Notes under the pieces: model-generated
What the model was told of the DNA's origin: nothing
Database searches by the model: none
What the model saw: only the letters and a program-made list of their open reading frames with translations
Translations under genes and position numbers: made by a program
DNA from: Flavobacterium sp. UBA807
GTDB taxonomy: Bacteria > Bacteroidota > Bacteroidia > Flavobacteriales > Flavobacteriaceae
Assembly (NCBI GenBank): GCA_002296885.1
Contig: DBIH01000246.1
Span: 1 to 9,229 of the forward strand
Length of the DNA stretch: 9,229 bases
Direction: 5' to 3'
In this document: positions 6,038 to 9,229 of the stretch, piece by piece
Layout: every line of letters starts with the position of its first letter
How positions within the stretch are numbered: the first letter of the stretch is position 1

Positions 6038-6676
6038 TTATAAATCTATCTTTTTTAGTTCTTTATAATTGTTACTTAGTTTTCGAAGTAATATTCCGTA
6101 TAACAATCGGTAGAATAACCAAAACAATCCAAAAATAACAACTATGGTCAGTAATATAACGCCAAGAGTAATACACAAAGTATGATAGTTGTTTTCGTGA
6201 GCGATTTTATCTTTAAGCAGCTCCATTTTTGGATTGAATACAAACTGAATTGCAAATCCAGCAATCAGAGTAATCACAGCCATTGCCAAATTAAACCAAA
6301 CGTAATACTGTACCGTTTTTCGGGTTTTCAGAATGTCGTGCATCAATTGTTTGGTTGAAGCAGTAGTAGAAATTTTAATATAGTTTTTATAAAAACGGTA
6401 AATGAACCATAAAATCACAGCATAATTTATAAAGTTCAAAACCTTGAAATACACAATTGTATTTTCGGCATGAAGTTTTCTCATATATTCATCGGTACTC
6501 CAAACAACACTTATGAGTGTCCAAAATATGACTTCAATGACACTGATTATCAAAATCCATTTTACAATAGATGATGATTTTCTATGGAGCATTTTATAAA
6601 TTTCGTTTTCCGTAACCTGCTCAAACGAATGGCTGTCCTTTTGCCAGGCTTTCTTTAGTAAATCCAACTCTTCCAT
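6038..6676 (-). CDS. Four-helix membrane protein, putative anti-sigma factor
   Basis: This 212-residue protein has a polar N-terminal segment of about 36 residues (MEELDLLKKAWQKDSHSFEQ...), then four hydrophobic helices at about 37-59, 76-97, 124-147 and 167-190, and a basic C-terminus (RKLSNNYKELKKIDL). The first helix is preceded by HRKSSSIVKW, so both ends are probably cytoplasmic. It lies 5 bases downstream of an ECF sigma factor gene, the usual place for an anti-sigma factor, and the cytoplasmic N-terminal helix could bind the sigma factor. It shows no zinc-binding HxxxCxxC motif and no FecR-like domain, so the anti-sigma role is inferred from position and topology alone. Similar flavobacterial proteins are, to my knowledge, often labelled beta-carotene monooxygenase; nothing here supports that. 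Confidence 0.85.
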   Translation of the reverse strand: MEELDLLKKAWQKDSHSFEQVTENEIYKMLHRKSSSIVKWILIISVIEVIFWTLISVVWSTDEYMRKLHAENTIVYFKVLNFINYAVILWFIYRFYKNYIKISTTASTKQLMHDILKTRKTVQYYVWFNLAMAVITLIAGFAIQFVFNPKMELLKDKIAHENNYHTLCITLGVILLTIVVIFGLFWLFYRLLYGILLRKLSNNYKELKKIDL

Positions 6677-6681
6677 AACCC

Positions 6682-7176
6682 TTAGGGATTTAATATTTTT
6701 TTTAATTTTCCTTTAATTCTGTTCATTTTTACACGGGCATTCACTTCACTGATACCCAGTGTTTCTGATATTTCTGTATAATCTTTATCCTCGAGATATA
6801 GAAATACCAAAGCTTTCTCAATATCATTCAGTTGTTGAACCGCCTGATACATCAGCTTAATTTGCTCTTCTTCTTCGAAATTGTAATCGTCTTGACCCAG
6901 AAAATGTTTTTGACCTTCATAACTTGTAGTGGCAATACTTCTGGAGCTTTTTCTGTAGAGTGTGATGGCAGTATTCAGTGCTACGCGATAGGCCCAAGTT
7001 GAGAATTTAGATTCACCTCTAAATTTTGGGAATGCTTTCCAAAGCTGAATGGTAATTTCCTGAAACAAATCCTTGTGCGCATCTTCATCATTGGTATACA
7101 ATCGACATATCTTGTGGATAATGTTCTGATTGTCCTTTAATTGTTTTACAAAAGATTGTTCCAGGTTGTCACTCAT
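6682..7176 (-). CDS. ECF-type RNA polymerase sigma factor
   Basis: The 164-residue sigma-70 family protein has the ECF layout: region 2 and region 4 only, joined by a short acidic linker. Region 2 is seen in DLFQEITIQLWKAFPKFRGESKFSTWAYRVALNTAI (about 36-71), covering the core-binding helix and the -10 recognition segment (FSTWAYRVALN). Region 4 is LNDIEKALVFLYLEDKDYTEISETLGISEVNARVKMNRIKGKLKKIL (about 116-162), with the helix-turn-helix at YTEISETLGISEVNARVKMNRIK. The linker contains EEEEQ. It directs RNA polymerase to a set of promoters, the identity of which is unknown. The next gene, 5 bases downstream, encodes a membrane protein that probably restrains it. A good housekeeping promoter lies upstream, so basal expression does not need to depend on the sigma factor itself. 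Confidence 0.93.
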   Translation of the reverse strand: MSDNLEQSFVKQLKDNQNIIHKICRLYTNDEDAHKDLFQEITIQLWKAFPKFRGESKFSTWAYRVALNTAITLYRKSSRSIATTSYEGQKHFLGQDDYNFEEEEQIKLMYQAVQQLNDIEKALVFLYLEDKDYTEISETLGISEVNARVKMNRIKGKLKKILNP

Positions 7177-7216
7177 AGTCGAGTTAGTATAGAAAGCACG
7201 GGTTTTGTTACATTAG

Positions 7217-7247
7217 CAAAACTACATATTTTAAAATGCAATTTCAA
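7217..7247 (-). promoter_or_regulatory. Promoter of the ECF sigma operon
   Basis: On the minus strand, TTG (7247-7245) is followed by 20 bases and then TAGTTTTG (7224-7217), an exact fit to the Bacteroidota housekeeping promoter. Transcription would start near 7210, about 35 bases before the ATG at 7176. The promoter lies back to back with the divergent cvfB -7 element, 14 bases away. Confidence 0.7.
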
Positions 7248-7261
7248 GTAGCTAATTTTCC

Positions 7262-7269
7262 TATCTTTG
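7262..7269 (+). promoter_or_regulatory. Candidate -7 element of the CvfB-like gene
   Basis: TATCTTTG is an exact TAnnTTTG match, 26 bases before the ATG at 7296. No TTG is visible at the -33 position, where the divergent sigma promoter sits. Its location inside the extended frame that begins at 7236 argues that translation starts at 7296. Confidence 0.5.
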
Positions 7270-7295
7270 CCATTCAAAATTTACAAGCATCCTGT

Positions 7296-8126
7296 ATGGA
7301 AATCGGACATTACAACACACTCAAAATAGCAAGGGAAACCAAGGTTGGACTTTTTTTAACCGATGGAAAAGATGATGTTTTATTGCCATTGAAATATGTT
7401 CCGAAAGAATATACTATTGGTGACGAGATTGTTGTTTTTGTATATCTTGACCATGAAGAAAGACCTGTCGCGACTACGCTGGAACCCTATATTTTGCTTA
7501 ATGAATTTGGATTGCTTCGTGTAAATTTTGTCAATAATGTTGGAGCTTTTTTAGATTGGGGTTTAGAGAAAGATATTCTTGTGCCGTTCAAAGAACAGGC
7601 GCGTCCGATGGAAAAAGGGAAACGATATCTTGTCTTTGCTTATATGGATGAAAAGACTAACCGCATTGTGGCTTCGAGCAAAACCAGTCAGTTTCTGAAT
7701 AATGAAAAACTAACAGTAGAAGTAGGAGAGGAAGTCGATTTAATCATTTCTCACATCACCGAAGCCGGAATCAATGTCATTATCAATGATCAGCATAAGG
7801 GATTATTATACAAAAATGAGGTTTATGATGATATACGAACCGGAGACCGAATGACCGGTTATATTAAAAACATACGCCCTGATCATAAGATTGATGTTTC
7901 TCTGCAAAAAATAGGCTATCAAAATATCGAACCTAATGCAGCGAAAATTCTTGATGAACTAAAAGCAAGCAGAGGTTTTCTCAGACTTAATGATAACAGC
8001 CATCCAGAAGATATCAAAACAGTATTGAAGATGAGTAAAAAGACTTTTAAGAAAGCTATTGGTTCACTCTACAAAGACAAGCTTATTGAGATTAAAGACG
8101 ACGGAATTTATCTGATAAAAAAATAA
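7296..8126 (+). CDS. cvfB: CvfB-family S1-domain RNA-binding protein
   Basis: This 276-residue cytoplasmic protein matches the CvfB/YitL family, which combines S1-type RNA-binding domains with a C-terminal winged helix and in Staphylococcus affects virulence-gene expression. The start MEIGHYNTLKIARETKVGLFL is the family's usual N-terminus. S1-like beta-barrels are visible at about 1-60, 66-130 (VNNVGAFLDWGLEKDILVPF) and 140-205 (VGEEVDLIISHITEAGINVIIN...HKGLLYKNEV). The winged helix follows at about 225-276, with the diagnostic GFLRLNDNSHPEDIKTVLKMSKKTFKKAIGSLYKDKLIEI. An in-frame ATG at 7236 would add 20 residues, but these lack family similarity and contain the -7 promoter element, so 7296 is chosen. 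The gene ends against the convergent hydrolase with no spacer. Its specific RNA targets are unknown. Confidence 0.88.
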   Translation: MEIGHYNTLKIARETKVGLFLTDGKDDVLLPLKYVPKEYTIGDEIVVFVYLDHEERPVATTLEPYILLNEFGLLRVNFVNNVGAFLDWGLEKDILVPFKEQARPMEKGKRYLVFAYMDEKTNRIVASSKTSQFLNNEKLTVEVGEEVDLIISHITEAGINVIINDQHKGLLYKNEVYDDIRTGDRMTGYIKNIRPDHKIDVSLQKIGYQNIEPNAAKILDELKASRGFLRLNDNSHPEDIKTVLKMSKKTFKKAIGSLYKDKLIEIKDDGIYLIKK

Positions 8127-9229
8127 TTATTCCCCGCCTTCCTGCTCGGTTCCGGGTAATGGCGTTTCGATTTCTGTTTTCTTCTTGTAGAAAAGACTGC
8201 TTACCATACTCAAAGTTGAATAAGGTCGGTTTGAATATTTATTTCCCAAACACACAACAGTCACCGTATCTTTTTTGACCGGCACGAATGATGTATTGTT
8301 GCCGTGCCACCAACCATTATGATAAACCATTTTTGTTCCGTTTGGTGGTAAAAAACGCATTCTCATTCCTAATCCGTAATCTTTAATAGGTTTAACAACA
8401 TGACCGGCACTATAACCAAAATAGGCTTCTTCCATCAGTTCCTGATTGATGAAGTCCGGAGAGTAGGTTCCCATGTCAAATTTCACTAAATCCCTTGGTG
8501 TAGAATAAATGTTTTTGTCACCAACTAAAGCATCAAACTGGTCCCATGGGAAAATAGTATTTCCTCTGTATGACTTTGATGCAGTTTCCCTATCGGTATC
8601 ATAATTGAAAACATAGGTGTTTTTCATTCCCAATGGTTTGAAAATCAATTCCTGCATGGCTTCGCCAAATTTTAGACCGGTAGCTTTTTCGACTATTAAA
8701 GCCAAAATCACATAATTGGTATTGCAATAATCGAAATGGGTATCATTTGGCGTTTTCAATTTGAATTTATTTTGAACCAATAAATCCAATACATCCTGAT
8801 TGGTAAGTATCTTTCTTTTATCCCATCTTTTTTTCAATAGAGCAGGGAAGTTGGCATAATGTTGCAAACCACTTCTATGATTTAGAAGTGTTCTGATTGT
8901 AGTTTCCTTATAAGGAAATTTTGGAAGCCAATCAGTCACTTTTTGATCAAGCATGATGTTGTCTTGTTGAACCAATCTTAAAATTGCTGTACGTGTCAGG
9001 ACTTTACTTACCGATGCCAAATGAATAGGCGTGTTTTTGTCAATCTTCTGTCCGGTTTTTACATTGGCATATCCCTGATAATCTTCATAAAGCACACGGC
9101 CATTTTTTACTACAATAAAGCCTCCGCTATAAAACGGAGAATTGATGTTTTTCTTGTAAAACGAATCTATGAAATGTCTTTTTTCGGCAACATAAGCTTC
9201 GGATACATTTCCCATTTTTATGGGAAACG
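8127..9229 (-). CDS. Beta-lactamase-fold serine hydrolase (5'-truncated)
   Basis: At least 362 residues of a second beta-lactamase-related serine hydrolase are visible. Numbering from the ATG at 9215, the SxxK is S68-V-S-K71 in HLASVSKVLTR, the second motif is Y163-C-N165 (HFDYCNTNYVIL), and the third is H299-NGWWHG-305, a good HxG-type motif, followed by the strand DTVTVVCLGN. LLNHRSGLQHY and FKPLGMKNTYV are typical of the class C-like D,D-peptidase/esterase group. No signal peptide follows this ATG, and the frame stays open upstream to the window edge (encoding F-P-I-K before the Met), so the true start, probably with an export signal, lies beyond base 9229. It is convergent with the CvfB-like gene, with no gap. 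It differs from the hydrolase at 1040-2119 in having a complete third motif. Confidence 0.92.
   Translation of the reverse strand, partial: FPIKMGNVSEAYVAEKRHFIDSFYKKNINSPFYSGGFIVVKNGRVLYEDYQGYANVKTGQKIDKNTPIHLASVSKVLTRTAILRLVQQDNIMLDQKVTDWLPKFPYKETTIRTLLNHRSGLQHYANFPALLKKRWDKRKILTNQDVLDLLVQNKFKLKTPNDTHFDYCNTNYVILALIVEKATGLKFGEAMQELIFKPLGMKNTYVFNYDTDRETASKSYRGNTIFPWDQFDALVGDKNIYSTPRDLVKFDMGTYSPDFINQELMEEAYFGYSAGHVVKPIKDYGLGMRMRFLPPNGTKMVYHNGWWHGNNTSFVPVKKDTVTVVCLGNKYSNRPYSTLSMVSSLFYKKKTEIETPLPGTEQEGGE

Noticed and set aside
6038..6676. Beta-carotene 15,15'-monooxygenase label for the four-helix protein
   Set aside because: It has no conserved His-based carotenoid oxygenase features, is too short and lies next to a sigma factor; this appears to be an annotation habit, not evidence.
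1..9229. Mobile element, defence island, CRISPR array or other accessory system
   Set aside because: No transposase, integrase, phage gene, repeat array, terminal repeat or change in base or codon style was seen; the genes look like ordinary chromosomal ones.

Overview
The window looks like a piece of ordinary chromosome from a Flavobacterium-like member of the Bacteroidota. The DNA is AT-rich, start codons lack clear Shine-Dalgarno sequences, and several intergenic spaces carry the Bacteroidota -7 promoter element TAnnTTTG, in two cases with a TTG or TTTG at the right distance. The gene content also fits: a short DUF721/DciA protein, a DUF4268 protein, lipoproteins with an N-terminal Cys signal, and an ECF sigma factor paired with a four-helix membrane protein. 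The genus is inferred from gene style, not proven.

Layout, left to right. (1) The 3' part of ftsY (SRP receptor GTPase, cut by the left edge) is followed 6 bases later by a 60-residue two-helix membrane protein. (2) A serine-hydrolase lipoprotein of the beta-lactamase/PBP fold lies on the minus strand. (3) A divergent plus-strand pair encodes a lipocalin-like lipoprotein and, overlapping by one base (TAATG), dciA. (4) A DUF4268 protein on the minus strand converges on dciA with a 4-base overlap. (5) A NUDIX CoA-pyrophosphatase-like gene and a PlsC-like acyltransferase lie on the plus strand, closed by a bidirectional terminator. (6) Three minus-strand genes follow: a secreted alpha/beta hydrolase with its own promoter, and upstream of it an ECF sigma / membrane protein operon with its own terminator. 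(7) A divergent CvfB-like S1/winged-helix RNA-binding protein is on the plus strand. (8) A second beta-lactamase-fold serine hydrolase on the minus strand is cut by the right edge.

How the genes work together: most are independent housekeeping or envelope functions (protein targeting, replication helicase loading, phospholipid synthesis, CoA/nucleotide housekeeping, RNA binding, cell-envelope hydrolases). The only clear regulatory unit is the ECF sigma factor with its downstream membrane protein, a plausible sigma/anti-sigma pair. The genome is compact: three convergent pairs meet within 0-4 bases, and no gap reaches 300 bases (the longest is about 126 bases, between 2119 and 2246). I saw no tRNA, rRNA, CRISPR array, insertion sequence, prophage gene or defence system. 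I do not see a convincing new system here; the most re-examinable points are the altered acyltransferase motifs, the sigma/membrane-protein pair, and the coupling of dciA to a lipoprotein gene.
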